Of a stretch of 64,000 bases of DNA, positions 47,581 through 62,500 are shown one piece after another. The notes beneath the pieces are model-generated. The model saw only the letters and a list, made by a program, of their open reading frames with translations. It was not told the origin of the DNA and ran no database searches. The position numbers and the translations under genes were made by a program. The DNA comes from Trichopria drosophilae (lineage: Eukaryota; Arthropoda; Insecta; Hymenoptera; Diapriidae): the NCBI GenBank assembly GCA_030407085.1, contig CM059582.1, positions 1,488,001-1,552,000 of the forward strand, written 5' to 3'. Each line of letters starts with the position of its first letter. Position 1 is the first letter of the stretch.

Positions 47581-48892
47581 ATTTTCGAATATTATATTAT
47601 TAGGTTATGTATTTGAAAAAAAAAACGAATAAATTTTGGAAAATGTAATTTTACAAAAAAGGGGGAGGATGTTATGAATCGGTTCGCGGATTTCGATGAT
47701 AGTGTACATGGTGTAAGCTTTAATGTTTCGATTTACGATATGAATGTGTGTGTGCAACGAGTGCAACGAGTGGGAGCGAATTTGAATTTGGTTTTCGAAA
47801 CGTAACGAAAAAGACAGGCGCATGCGAAACGGCGAACGCACCAGACGCGGTGACAAATCTTGTTATAGAATGAAATTGTTAAATACCTACGTTTGCCTCA
47901 GATATCAAGTGTTTTACTTATCCCTGCCCGATAATTTAACAGTAAGATTGCGACCATATTGGGATCACGTGATGTATCTGTTGAGTTCCCAATACATAAA
48001 ATTCAGTCCAGTTTGGAATAAATTAAATCCCTAAATTCGCGGGTAATTAAAAACTCTTGTGCTGGCAAACAATTTAAATGAAATTTATATAATATTCTGG
48101 AAAGTAATTCATTGAAAGCAATTTTAATACTTATGCAATGTTAATTTTTATTTAACAAAGATGAAAGGTAAAAATGTTATTTATTTACGTATTAATAAAC
48201 AGTTTGTAAATTAATCTTATTTAAATGTTGATCCTGGAAGTATACGAGAATACGAGCACATTAGATTACAAAAAACATCAATTATGTTTTTATAAATATG
48301 CTCTGCAATAAAAATAAAATAAATAAATAAAAGACATTCCTCAATGCGTATGCATACATAATTTGATACTTTATATTACCATATTTTGTCCTAATTTGTA
48401 CATACAAATAAATTTAATTTATTTTCGCAAAGCTTAAATTATATTATTCCTTTCAGAGTCATTTTTATAGACTTGGGAATTCTATAATGTTATTGGTTTT
48501 GAAGTGATAACATTGGAATAACTGCAGAGATATTTATTTCCTCATTTTGAAAAATGAATTCTAATGACTAAATTTTTACTTATTCGGAAAGATGTTTTCT
48601 AAATGATTTTAATTTATGTTTTACTGTGTAAAAATAATTGGTATGAGTGCAGTGATTTGAATTTCCTGTTACCAATCCAAATTATCTTCAAACCCGAATG
48701 TTGATCATGGTCTTTTAATATGATACATGTCAAAGATAATTTTGGAGTCACAGAAAAAAATGAGAAAGGTATAGCAACAAATAATTAATGCAATATATCA
48801 TAATAGTATTTAATTTATTAACTTCTCCTTCTTCAACTTTTTAACTATTATAAAGTGATACAAAATAATAAAAATTCGTTATTTAGTACAAT
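47581..48892. other. Spacer
   Basis: AT-rich. A plus-strand ORF at 47822-48034 (70 codons) has no recognisable domain and is probably chance. 48700-48892 may be RPB9 3' UTR. Confidence 0.35.
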
Positions 48893-49880
<988 letters not shown>

Positions 49881-49963
49881 TTAGTAAACGAAAACTGAAA
49901 TGATGGAGTTGCAAACTACAATAAGAACAACTTCGTGACTCTACTCAAAACACTACGAACAAA

Positions 49964-52235
49964 GGGTAAGCGGCGTATGTCCGACGCGCCATCTGTCCGA
50001 CTCTACCGCTGTCCGACACGTCATTTGTCCGACTCGACCGCTGTCCGACACGTCATTTGTCCGACTCCGCAAATGTAACTATGAAAATTACGGATCCGCA
50101 GCTAGAGATAAAGAGACACCTGGGATTTCATGCGAGTTATTTTTGAAAAATATATTGAACATGTACGCATTGAAGATGGAATCGAGTTGCATATATTTTA
50201 ATTTCCCAGTCGTTTGAAATGTTTGCTGATTATTTGTATACTATAGTTTTGATGTTGAGCGATTTATAAGTCAGAGAATATAATTCATCCAACGTAAATG
50301 CATAACCCAATAAGATTTTATAATTTGTTATGTCCAAAAATATTTGTTGTGAATACATTCAACTGAAATTATTTGTAATTGATAATAATTGTACTAAAAT
50401 GTAAAAAATTGTCTTAATAAATAGAGAAAATGTAACATTTATAAAGAAATTACATTTATTCCACGAATTTAATGAATTTTCGTTGGCATTAGTATGTTTG
50501 AAACATAATATACATACAACCATTAAAATCACAAATACCTTTACTATTTGCAACTTTTGATTTAAAACAAACTTATACCACAACTATTTCCTACAATTTT
50601 TCTTCATCGATGGAAGCTAAAAAAAAGACGAAGGATGCGCTAGTCATTGTTAACATTAAGATGTAATAAACAACGATACCTCAATTTCGAAGGTAACACA
50701 TATTATAAATCTTCAAGAATTTCTTCTCATTACTAATAGCAATACTGTTATACCTCGGAAGAAAAACCGTATCTACATTTTAATGATTTTGACATATTGA
50801 TGACAAAGTGTTTTTCAGCAATTATGAAGATAATTTTCAAAAATTATTCATGATTTATGCACATTTTACTTCTTAAATGTTTACCTTCTTCACTACATTA
50901 TTGGCGCGTGTACAAATAAGAAAGTTAAAAAGTAACAAAAATCGAAAGAGCGTTTTTCAAAAATACATTTTATACCAATATTTATGCAATAACTTTTTAA
51001 AATTTGTATTTACCTAAAAGATCAAAGGTGGATCTTATTCTGCAAAAAAATGTCTACAACATGACATTAACTTATAGAGTGGCACACTCTGCTATCAACT
51101 GAAAGTTATTTTTGATATAGTACCTCTGGTTATTGACATCTGAAATTTAAAAAACAATTTAAATGTTAATGCTAATACGACATTCTTGGACAGTATCTCC
51201 GCTGTTAAAAAGATATAGGGATATGAAAAGTAATCAATGCCTTTGGAGAAACGTCATATGTCCATAAATTGTGACTTGCAACCTTTATCGGAGGTATTTA
51301 TTATTATTATTTATCTTCTCCAAAATACTCTACATCCATTTTTAAACTGATATTTATTAACCTCTTTAAAACAACTTTATATCAAATGATTCCTACATTT
51401 AAGAAATAAAATGTGCATAAATCATAACTAATTTTTGAAAATTATCTTCATAATTGCTGAAAAACACTTTGTCATTAATATGTCAAAATCATTAAAATGT
51501 AGATACGGTTTTTCTTCCGAGGTATAACAGTATTGCTAGTAATGAGAAGAAATTCTTGAAGATTTTTAATAATATGTGTTACTTTTGAAATTGAGGTATC
51601 GTTGTTTATTACATCTTAATGTTAACAATGACTAGCGCATCCTTCGTCCTTTTTTTAGCTTCCATCGATGAAGAAAAATTGTAGGAAATAGTTGTGGTAT
51701 AAGTTTGTTTTAAATCAAAAGTTGCAAATAGTAATGGTTGTATATTATGTTTCAAACATACTAATGCCAACGAAAATTCATCAAATTCGTGGAATAAATG
51801 TAATTTCTTTATAAATGTTACATTTTCTCTATTTATTAAGACAATTTTTTACATTTTAGTACAATTATTATCAATTACAAATAATTACAGTTGAACGTAT
51901 TCACAACAAATATTTTTGGACATAACAAATTATAAAATCTTATTGGGTTATTGGGATGAATGCTTATAAATCGCTCAACATCAAAACTATAGTATACAAA
52001 TAATCAGCAAACATTTCAAACGACTGAGAAATTAAAATATATGCAACTTGATTCCATCTTCAATGCGTACATGTTCAATATATTTTTCAAAAATAACTCG
52101 CATGAAATCCCAGGTGTCTTTATCTCTAGCTGCGGATCCGTAATTTTCATAGTTACATTTGCGGAGTCGGACAAATGACGTGTCGGACAGCGGTCGAGTC
52201 GGACAGATGGCGCGTCGGACATACGCGGCTTACCC
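49964..52235. mobile_element. 2.27-kb foldback element with GTCCGAC subterminal array, at the RPB9 promoter
   Basis: The ends GGGTAAGC and GCTTACCC bound arms of more than 800 bp that are closely similar (49964 to about 50880, and about 51400 to 52235). Next to the ends the word TGTCCGAC recurs about five times, alternating with CGTCAT and CGACCG spacers, likely a transposase-binding array. Flanks CGAACAAA and CAAACAAA match at 7 of 8 positions, a probable 8-bp TSD as in hAT or P elements. No transposase frame. The central ~500 bp is unique. Confidence 0.8.
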
Positions 52236-52344
52236 CAAACAAACACAATTCCAAATCAGTCAGAGACTATATAGTTTATATAAGATGTGCGTGAATCACA
52301 TGTCACACCGCCACAATATCGGACATTCTGCAGAGGACGACCAA

Positions 52345-52490
52345 TCACAGACAGCCTTCCCAAACCTGCGCAGAAGCATGCGCATCAACGACCGCTGTAA
52401 GGGCTGTAACGTAGGGAACTTGGGTAAGGTTGTATTTTCGTCTGAGAGATGAGAAGTGGTGGGGATGAGGGGAGGACATGACATCTTAGT
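52345..52490. repeat. Fragment of the 37.8-kb CAGTA-family element
   Basis: CCTTCCCAAACCTGCGCAGA and the following GGTGGGGATGA and GAGGACATGA words match 38398-38535 in the same order, with divergence between them. It lies between two foldback elements. Confidence 0.6.
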
Positions 52491-52545
52491 GCTCTCCGGC
52501 CTCGGAAGTGGCGTCCCGCTGCGGTGGCGTCGGAACTATAGCAGC

Positions 52546-53842
52546 GGTGAAAACCGACGAAAAACCGAATATATTTTGGCCACAAACTGGATCGAGCGAT
52601 TATGCTGCATCTAATTGTATTGAATTTTTTTTTAATTTAAATTTGAAAGTTGAATGTTGTCCGCACGTGGGAAAACACAACTTTTGCTTGAGAATGCGTG
52701 TGGAACGAGAAAAACAATCGCGAAAAGTGACAGCTTTATATATACAGATACCTTGTCAAATTTATTGAACTATTTATAATTAAATTAAAATATGAATATA
52801 AATTATTCAATTTTGTCGACCGCAGTGTTTAATATTTTTAAAAACGTCACTATAGAACCTATACATTTAAACATTATATTACAGTTTAAACGTACACAAC
52901 ATAATACATTAATTAACAAATAAATAACATTAAAATTTGTATCATCGGTTGACATTATAAAATCTGATAGCCTTCTTTCAGCAACAGTTTTATAGCAAGT
53001 TTTTATAGTAAAAATAATCTTTTGACCAATGATTTACCATCGATAGAAGATTTTAGATTCAAATCTTTCTTGCGACCAAAGTTTCACTACGGATAACAGA
53101 TTTTTTAACAAATAAATAACAAATAAATTAATTAATAAATAAATAACACTAACATTTAAATAAAAAGCATTATATTTCGACCTTTTTTTGGTCCTTTTCA
53201 GAATAAAAAATTCAGATTTTGAAAAACAAAAATAAGAAATATATCTCTTTGTATGGTTTTTGTTAACCAAGAGAAAAGGCATTCATCAAAATATAATGCA
53301 TGTTATTTAAATGTTAATGTTATTTACTTGTTAATTAATTTATTATGTTCTATAAGTTTAAACTGTAATATATAACATGTATAATGTTCAAGATGGTAAA
53401 AAGTACAAAATATAAAACACTATATTTATATTCATATTCTAATTTAATTATAGATACTTTAATGAAATTGACACGGTATACTCATCTGGCAGATAGCTGC
53501 TTCTGCTTCTGCTATATCACTTCAAATACTTGAATTAGAACGTATAAGTTGTATATTATTAATGTCTTTCCGAAGTTCATATATGTAATTCATAAACGCC
53601 GCAAAAAAAGGTTACGTTGCTCTGCTTTAGTGGTGAGGGAGCCTGACTAAAACTTCCGTATTTCGTATCTAAAATGCCAAATGCACCTCGGATAAAAAAT
53701 TGCTAAAATAACTGCAGTGGTTATAAAAGCTATTATTTTCCCACGCGCGGACAACATTGAGCTTCAATTTTTAAAAAATTCAATGCAATTAAAGGCTCCA
53801 GTTTGTGGCCAAAATATGGTCGGTTTTTCGTCGGTTTTCACC
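52546..53842. mobile_element. Foldback element, GGTGAAAACCGACGAAAAAC ends
   Basis: The left arm starts GGTGAAAACCGACGAAAAAC at 52546 and continues with TTTTGGCCACAAACTGGA and TGTTGTCCGCACGTGGGAAA. The right arm is the inverse, ending at 53842. A second inner mirror pair (52850-52945 and 53285-53390) shares GTTTAAACTGTAATATA-like and TTAATTAACAAATAA words. About 1.3 kb. Similar peptides can be read from both arms only because they are inverted copies. TSD not clear. Confidence 0.65.
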
Positions 53843-54681
53843 TCTGGCATTATTTTTAGTTCAGCTATTGGCGGTTGCTTTTTTATTATATTAGTGCATG
53901 CCTTTTTGACTATTATGCATAGTCGCATTTCTTGATCACCAAACATTCGGAATACGTTTTCGTTTACTGTGGGTAAATAATATTAACTTAAGTAAAAATA
54001 GTAGAATTAACAACACCGACAAAGTTAACTAACAAAGAAAGTATTTCTTTTAACTACTCTCGACTCAACTTCTCAATGGTAGTTGAATTTGTCAAGTAAT
54101 TTTTTTTCAGTGCAGAAATATTAATGGTTTAACTATAGCTCGTGTTAAAACAATTATTTTTCTAATTAAACTACCTAAAATTCTGTTTATTATAGAGAGT
54201 ATTGGAGAGGGTGGTACATTGATTAGTTTAAAGTTGTATTGAATGTATTATGAGATTGTTCGCGTATTTCTCGATAGTTCTTGATATTTCCCGATCTTTT
54301 TCGATCACTTTCATTATTTATTTAAATAATTCGTGATCTTTCTGGATGTTCATCTTTCGAGAAATTTTCGATTTTTATCGATTTATTTTAATCTCTATCG
54401 ATCTTTTTCTATCTTTGTAGGTGCAATTTTGCCATTTTTGAAATGCCTCTGTCGATATTTCTTAACGTACCCAATATCCAAATTCTAGAATTAAGAACAG
54501 TGCAAAGTGTAGAGTAATTTGCAAATTTAGAAAACTTCGCACCTACTAATTCAATACTTCATATGCGTTGCACAAGGCGAAGCTTCGAAACAGTTTATTT
54601 TCATTTTTACTATCATAGTATAAAATTTAATATGTTTCAGGAATTGCCCGGTAGTTGAAAATGTGCTGAAAACCTGTTATA
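53843..54681. other. Spacer
   Basis: AT-rich. The stretch 54250-54420 repeats words of the type TCGATCTTTTTCGAT and is low in complexity. No gene seen. Confidence 0.35.
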
Positions 54682-54913
54682 CAGTAGGACCTCTCTTATT
54701 CTAATTAGTAAAGTTTTTCAAGATGGCGCCGACCTCTCTTATTCTAATTTTCCCCTTACCCCCACTTATTTTGTTTGCGAGCTTGTGATTCGTGGACAAT
54801 ATTTTTCGTTGACTTTTCGTGTGATAGTGGGAGAAGACTTGTGGGGGAACGATTAGAATAAGGGAAGCTGGACAATTAGAATAAGAGAGGTTCGAATAAG
54901 AGAGGTCCTACTG
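54682..54913. mobile_element. CAGTA-family MITE
   Basis: TA at 54680-54681 and 54914-54915. Both ends read CAGTAGGACCTCTCTTATTC inward. The word CCTCTCTTATTCTAATT appears twice at the left and about three times, partly changed, at the right. 232 bp with no coding frame. Confidence 0.88.
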
Positions 54914-55634
54914 TATGTATGTTGAAATCATTTATTAAAAAATCACAAACAGCAAATGCATTTAGGAGATTATTGACAAAGTGCATGCAGGTAAAGAAGT
55001 CTAAATTTATAAAAGTATTTATCGAATTAAATTATAATTTTATATAATATTCAACAAATGTTATGTTAAAAATTTTAATTTTTTAAACACTTTTTGCGTG
55101 TAAATAATGAACATAAGTATAAGCTGCCTGTGCGCAAAACATTTTAAACGTATTAAGCTCGTTCTAACCCAGGCAGCAAACTATAAAAGAGTTTAGAATG
55201 ATTTCGAAATGTGCTCTAAAAGAAGTCAGATATTCACTTTCTAAGGGTTTTCTGAACATGAATTGATACATAATGATATCTCGTAATGGTACCACGATGG
55301 GCCCCTGGGGTGGAGAAGGAGAAAAGTTCGAAATCTTAAATGTGAACCCATACTTTTTATTGCATAATATTATTATTCGTTGAATACAATTGCGTATGAT
55401 TTGTCTAAAACATTTTTCTCGTTTCGCATTAGATGGCGCTATAATTGACGAAATCAAATTTTTCTTCATTTTACTGTTATTAAGAATGTACGAGCTTACG
55501 ATAATATTTGAAATTAGTCTTAACACGAACTTTTCATATTTTTAATTATTTTCAACGTAATGCCATGTAGTTCTCACCGTAAAACAAAATTGGAGACCAA
55601 AAATGATATGCGACGTGTAAAGGAGCAAGTAAAA

Positions 55635-55670
55635 CCAGAGATTATAGGGCCTATACCCTATAATCTCTGG
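55635..55670. repeat. Perfect 36-nt hairpin flanked by GTAAAAC
   Basis: CCAGAGATTATAGGG, CCTATA, then the exact inverse of the first arm: 15-bp stem and 6-nt loop. GTAAAAC lies on both sides (55629-55635 and 55670-55676), like a 7-bp duplication around a 34-nt palindrome. Confidence 0.75.
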
Positions 55671-56400
55671 TAAAACAAAGTCGGAAGGGTGTCGGTATTA
55701 AAAAATGTGCTGATAATTTCGCCACCTTGTTTGGAAAATTCGAAGCTTGATAAGACATTTCTCGTATGATAAAACAGATTGGTAGGAGATGATTCGATAT
55801 TTAAAAATTTAGTTTTATTGGTTACTAAATCGGTGATTTGATAACAATTGAATACGATCACAGAAATTATGAACGTAAAACGGTAAAAATTTTCTTATGA
55901 TATTTTGCACACACGGCATGATATAGATCGTATACCTATAAATCATGACTGATGGCGAATTTCGTAATGTTGTGACATGCAAGCTATCGATGGGATCAAT
56001 ATCCGCAACTGATTATCTAATTAAGTTACCGACATAACCTACTACGTAGTAGACCCGCGTAAATTACAAAATGTTTGGAGCGTGTGATTTCGAGTCGATT
56101 CAACTCATCAAGCATTTGTTCAGAGAAAATTCAATAAAATCGTTAAAGGTTAAAGGATTCAATGATAAGTTTCTGTTGATCTTGCGAACTATGGAGCTAT
56201 AAAGAACTTAAGAGATAGTAAATGGAAAATATTTAAAGGAATGTAAGAATTCCATCACTTAATAAAAGGTTGAAAACCATTTATAAATACATTAAACTTA
56301 TCTAAGCATGTACTTCTATTTAATTAATCACTTTATTATGAATAACAGTATGAAAATTCAACTAAAATTGAGAGTATTATTAATAATTAATCTTTGTATT

Positions 56401-56453
56401 ATTTTGTTCAATTTATATTTTATTTTCAATCTGTCCATTAAATTTTATAGTGT
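56401..56453 (+). repeat. 53-bp direct repeat, copy 1 (copy 2 at 58045-58097)
   Basis: The segment beginning ATTTTGTTCAATTTATATTT and ending ATTTTATAGTGT is identical at 58045-58097, 1,644 bp away. Exact identity in otherwise diverged AT-rich DNA suggests a recent duplication or the ends of an element. Confidence 0.75.
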
Positions 56454-59400
56454 ATTCAAACTTTGAATTTACATTCGTTTATAAAAAATATTATACACAA
56501 ACTTTCTATTTACTAATTTTCTATTCACATTTTTTAATAAAACTAAAAATTGTGATATTTTAATGTCAAAAGGAACATCTTAATCGATTTGAAAGCACTT
56601 TCAATTTCAACAAAAAGCTAAATTTAACTAAGGAAAAGAAAAATTAAAGGTAAAAAGGTAAAAATTCTATTAAAAAATTAAAGTGTTCAGTTTATTCGTG
56701 TCTCAACTCTATATTAGAGTCATCTTAACAAAATGAGTGTATACATTGCTTCTATTTATAGTCAACGGGGGAACATGAAAAGTATAAATGTCTGGGTATA
56801 GTAGCAAGGACTGAATGGATGAACAAATTTGAATAATAAATTTACTGCTGCGACGTAAGAAACATATTTGTAATATAGAACAATTATATAAAAATAAATA
56901 ATGAATTATTTACTGACGGTAGATATATATGCTTCAAATTTGACACTACATAATCCTGTGTTTTATTTACATTTTTATTTTAAATCGTCATAAAGAAGAA
57001 ATGCTCTGCAAAATGAATATTGTTTAAAAAGAACATTTTAATTCGAAAAATATGGTTCCAACTGTTTCGATAATTAAACATCAATCTTTTTCATAAACTT
57101 TTCATAAAACACCTTTTTTATGAAAACAAAAATTAAAATTGATAAAAATATTCAAAATTGTTACTTACTCTTAATAAGTTGCATATACTCCGACCAAAAT
57201 TTTGATTAAGTTAATTAAAAAATTAAGCTCAGATGCACTTGTATTTACTTTCCTTTGGTAGGAAATTACTTTACCGGCAAAGCCAACCTATAAGTTTCCG
57301 TGTTTTAATCTAAATATATTATTCTGCGGTTGCAAAGATAACAAAATAATGCGAACGCGATAAAATGCAGACTTTTATTAATGGAAGTTCCGTAATAATT
57401 ATCGCTAAAGATGAAATTTAAGACGATATACATTCATTTAGTATATAAGAATAATTTCATACCGGGTTAAGTTTCTTAAACCTACGTGAAGCGTGCATAT
57501 AAGAGTTTTATTTTTAAACGCACTAAACGCAGATGTACCATATTCGAGTGCACATACTTATAATGATATCTTTTTATAGATTTCAACATGGGTCTTTACA
57601 AACTTTTCGTACTTGTAAGTCATTGAAATGGTGACAATATTTCCAACATAATATTAATGCTAAACGATAATTATTCATGTATACAATATTATTTAGCTAT
57701 TGTTTTCGAAAGAACTAATTTAGTAATACTGCACAAAATACTGTTCGAAATTTATAATTTATATTTATTTTGTTAATGTTTTCCATTTCAGATTGTTTAT
57801 AAATATACTACTTTTTTATAAAAATTATTACAAAATATTTTAAGCCTTATATTTTTTACAGTTTCAAAACATTAAAATTTTAACATTAAACATTAAAATG
57901 AAATGCCTGGAAATCAATTTGATCTCAAGTGTATGATTCATTCAAATTTATGGTTTCCAACTTTTCATTAACATACTTTTAAAGAACTCCTGATATTTCT
58001 GTCAACAGAAAATGTGTATAATAAGTATTCCAGAAGAGTTATATATTTTGTTCAATTTATATTTTATTTTCAATCTGTCCATTAAATTTTATAGTGTTTT
58101 ATAAAATCATTATTGAAACAAACAAGACCTTCACTGGGCATAGTAATTGAAGCTTACTAAAACGTTATTTCCAACCTACTTCAAGTACCTTAGTAAATAA
58201 TCAAAATTCTCGAGATAATGAAGCAATTTTTATAATACTTGCAAATTAAGTAAAAACCCCTAAAAGTTACTGAAAAAAGTTCTGGCCCTATTTTTGAGCC
58301 CCTTCTCCAGAAATAATTTTAAGTTATAAAATAGAGGGATAAATAGCATCACATCTTTGTAAAAGAACCCAGTAAACAGGACCTAAAGAAATATGTTTAA
58401 AAATAGCATACAAAATGAAATAATTGGTTTTACTGTTTAAATAGTATTGCCTACCTAATTGTCGAGGTCACTATTTAGATGGTAAAATTAACTAAAAACG
58501 ATATCTGGGTCTTATCCTATCATCTAGTTAATGATTCGAACTATTTTTTTCCGTGCAAGATGTACAGACATTATCTTTACTAAATTTGCCAGGTTATTGC
58601 TTGTACTTCATTAATTCCATATTACAATCCCGGATTGAACTTATTTTCAAATGAAACAAATGGAATATAAAAAACCCGAAAAGCAAATAAACATTAATGA
58701 TTTTTTAAACTAATTATTAAATGCTAACATTAAAATTTATATCCCTGTGTTTTCTTCTTTTATGCAAGGTTTTACAATAAGATTTAATTAATATTTTATA
58801 TTTATTATACCGATCAATGATAAAGAAATTTACTCATACATTTAAAAAGTGGACATTTATAAATAGCAAAATTAAACTTAATTCTAAGAGCATCAGACGT
58901 GTGGAAAAATATTTTCGTATATTATCTTAAAAAAAAAAATTACGAGACAAAATATTAAGTAAGTTACGAAAGTTTATAAAGAAATGCAATACTAATACTC
59001 TTCGATAAATGAATGCTGTAATTATTTTTTTTACATTCATTAAGTAAAAAAGTCCGGAAAAGGTGAAATTATGTTCATTAATTAAATTAATGGTTTTCAT
59101 TTATTTCATGTTAAATCTACGAATTCATTACTCATATTCAACATTCATCAATTTGTTATATTATTCTTTTACTACATTAGGTTCGTAAAATTATAATTTT
59201 TAATGATTTAATGAAATTATACATAGAAAGAGGCTTTTATGCAAAACTGTAATGCTATTTTAAATAAATTATACCAGTTACTAACTACGTCCAGCCGTCA
59301 CAATTTATAAAATTCTGTAAATTTGAAATAGTCAAAAACTACTCGGAAATGGAACGTCTATTGATTTAGTATTATTTTATAATGAGTTTTGATAATAAAG

Positions 59401-59539
59401 TGTAAAAAAGTCTAATATCTGAAATTAGTAACTGTATTTCTTAATATCTTATTACTCAAGACATTTGGTTAAATTCGTTTAATGAATTATTTTTCACCAT
59501 TTATTAGTAAAATTCATTCCTTGAATAGTTAAATTAAAT

Positions 59540-62500
59540 ATATATCGAGAGAGAGCTTTGACACTGTACGATTCTGGGAAAGTGGAAATCGCTGACATTT
59601 ATTTAACGAAGAAAATTATTGTCCTTTCGAAATATTTTCAACCGTCATTCAATGCACGATCAGAAAATCAACGATTTTTTCAAGAATTTTAGTCCTGCAC
59701 GATTTTTTTTTAAAATTCACGATAAATTTTGAACCAGAAATACATTCTTTTATATATAATCAACAATTTGATTTTAGGACGATCGAAACGTTTATGTGTG
59801 TTGTATTTTACTTAATTTTAGTTATAAAATAAGTGAAAACGTTTTTTTCTAATTCTTTTTTATTATAGACTAACGTCATAAACTTATATATGGCGGAGGG
59901 TAACGATTACTGAGATTTCGTCTCATTTTTTAGAAAAATTCGCGATAAATTGTCAACTAACAATTTTTGTTATGTTTATGATTTTTAATTTTAATTCGGA
60001 AAGTTATTAAAATATTATTAATTATTACAATTTAGTGATTGGTTTCATCCAATTTTGTTTTGCAATGGCAAAAATCTTTTATGCCTATGATGAATGTGTC
60101 ACCAAAGTTGTGATGATTTAACTCTTAAAATAGGACTTTGATTAGAACTTAGTGCGATTTCGTCTACAACTCGAATTTAGTCGAAAACTACTAATAAAAT
60201 AGTGCAAAGCCGGCAGCTACAATTTAATCCGTAATGATTTTCACTAATAAATAGTAAAAAACTAATTTGTTAGTTACATTTTACTCATTGTCTACAGTAA
60301 TAAGAATATTAAAAAATATAATTACTAATTTTTGTTCCGCTCGATTTTTTACAAATATTCATTATAAATTTTGAAAGATAAATGCTTTTTGTACACTCCA
60401 GGATTTCAATTGGAATTTGGAACTAATCGAAATATTGGTATTTCATATATTTTAATACTTTTGATTTTTATAAAATAAGATAATACGTTTTCTTTCTTTT
60501 CTGAATTTCGTGGGGGGATAATTCCAAGGTTTGTTTGCTCTTAAAGAGAAATTCGATTAATAACGTCTTAAATTTCTTGATTAATTTTTCATGTACGTTA
60601 CGATGTGGTGGCTAGTTAGTATCCGTCATATTTTCTCTTTAAATTGAAATTAGTAAAAAAAACACTATAATAGTTTTTATTAGCACACTAAGTATTCACG
60701 AGTATATTATTCAAATACAAGTCTGTAGACAAACTCGAAATAAATTATAATATATTAATATATTACATTCTTCCAAAGAATTTCAATGTGAAACTGTTCA
60801 ATAAACATAAAAATTTATTTTGTAGAATTTGCTCATAACCTCCTTGTTTTTCAGTTTAATTTTAATGTATGGAGAAGAAAGGAATTTAGATGAAAATTCG
60901 TAAAATAGTTCGTTAAGAAATCAGATGTAGAAGTTCCGGTTATCGCTATTGTTTAGATGTTACATCATACTGATGTAGATTTTACTCACACAAATGTATT
61001 ACAATGAAACACTCCTTAAATAAAATAAAAGTATTTTACGAATTCTTAGACGTCGAATAATTTTACTAATTATAGTTAAGAAAATAAATAGAAGAATAAT
61101 TTCAGTACTAGATGAATTTTCAAAAGATCATTTCATAAAATGCCATTATTTTTAAGATTAACAAAATGATCTCTAAAATTATTGCAGTACATTTTCCTCT
61201 TGTGGAGTAAAATGTACTTGGAAAGAGTAAAATATTTTTAGTGAATCATACAATTTTAATGTAGTTGGCGGTTAAAGAATGTATTAGTAGAGTGAAACCC
61301 TATAAAATCGCAGAGAAGTTGTTTACTAAATTAAGAATAAAAAATCATGAAATTTAGTAAATAAATTACTAAAATATAACAGTTAAACCCTGAACGATTT
61401 GAAATGGTCCGTATGTTCCATTATTCTTTGAACTCTAAGGAAGAGCCTTTTAAATCCAGTTTCCCAATGTATTTTATCCAGAATTGTAGCAGTTTTAGAT
61501 TCGAAATACCAGTTACTAACTATAACTAACTGTCTGAATCATTACAATTTTCTAAATATGAATTAGTCAAAAACTACTCATCAAGAAATTGAAAATCTGT
61601 TGAATTAGTAATGACTTTTAATAAAAAAGACATTAGTTCATTGTCAAATTCTACTAATATATTAGAAAAATACTAATCCTCTGAAATGAGTAATTTTGTT
61701 TTTTAATGTCTTAGTTATTACTATAGAGAACTAATGAAACTAGTGACTTTATTTAAATCCTACATTATACATTTATACTAATTTTGATGTAATTATATTT
61801 AATCAAAAAATTCAAGGAGTTATTACATAGATCACAATTATAAGAACCAAAAAAACAAGTTGCAGCTATATACTAAAAGCATAAAAGATTTTCCCGTAAG
61901 AAAATTAATCAGAAAAGAAAAAATTATATTTTGTAAAAAAAGCATTTGTCGATCAGAATTTACTATAAATTGTAAAAAATGGAGCAGGACAAAAATTAGT
62001 AATTGTAATTTTTTAATATTTTACTATAGATAATTAGTGAAATGTCACTAAAAAATTGTTTTTTTTCTCTATTTATTAGTGAAATTCGTTACTGATTAAA
62101 CTGTAGCCACCGACTTTTCACTCTTAACAAATATCAAGAATGAATCATGAAATGATGACATATTAATCAAATTACTATTTTAAGAGTTAAACCATTACAA
62201 CGTTGGTTCATATTCATTGGCATAACAGATTTTTCCCATTGTAAAACAAAATTAGAAAAGAATAAACATCAATACTAAAAAAGCAAATAACTAAATTTGT
62301 AATAAATACCAATATTTCAATCACCTTCCAAATTAAACTTAAAATCCGAAACATACAAAAGAAATGTTTAAACATTTGTAGTTGACAATTTATCGCCAAT
62401 TTTTCTAGAAAATGAGACGAAATCTCAGTAATTGTTACTCTCTGCCATGTAGTAACAAACATAAAAAATTAATGAAGAAGTTTATTATTCCTATTGTGAG

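Larger units (their letters stand above)
54916..59537. other. Long AT-rich gene-free stretch
   Basis: No exon could be supported. The longest open frame (55164-55526, minus, 120 codons) has no recognisable domain. The stretch contains the perfect hairpin at 55635-55670 and the 53-bp direct repeat listed separately. Confidence 0.4.

Noticed and set aside
52508..53946. Peptides with KTDEKP..FWPQTG in two ORFs, suggesting a duplicated gene
   Set aside because: The two ORFs lie in inverted arms of the foldback at 52546-53842. Identity is explained by the palindrome, with no start context or domain.
55164..55526. 120-codon minus-strand ORF
   Set aside because: No domain, biased AT-rich composition, no splice or promoter context. 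Probably chance.
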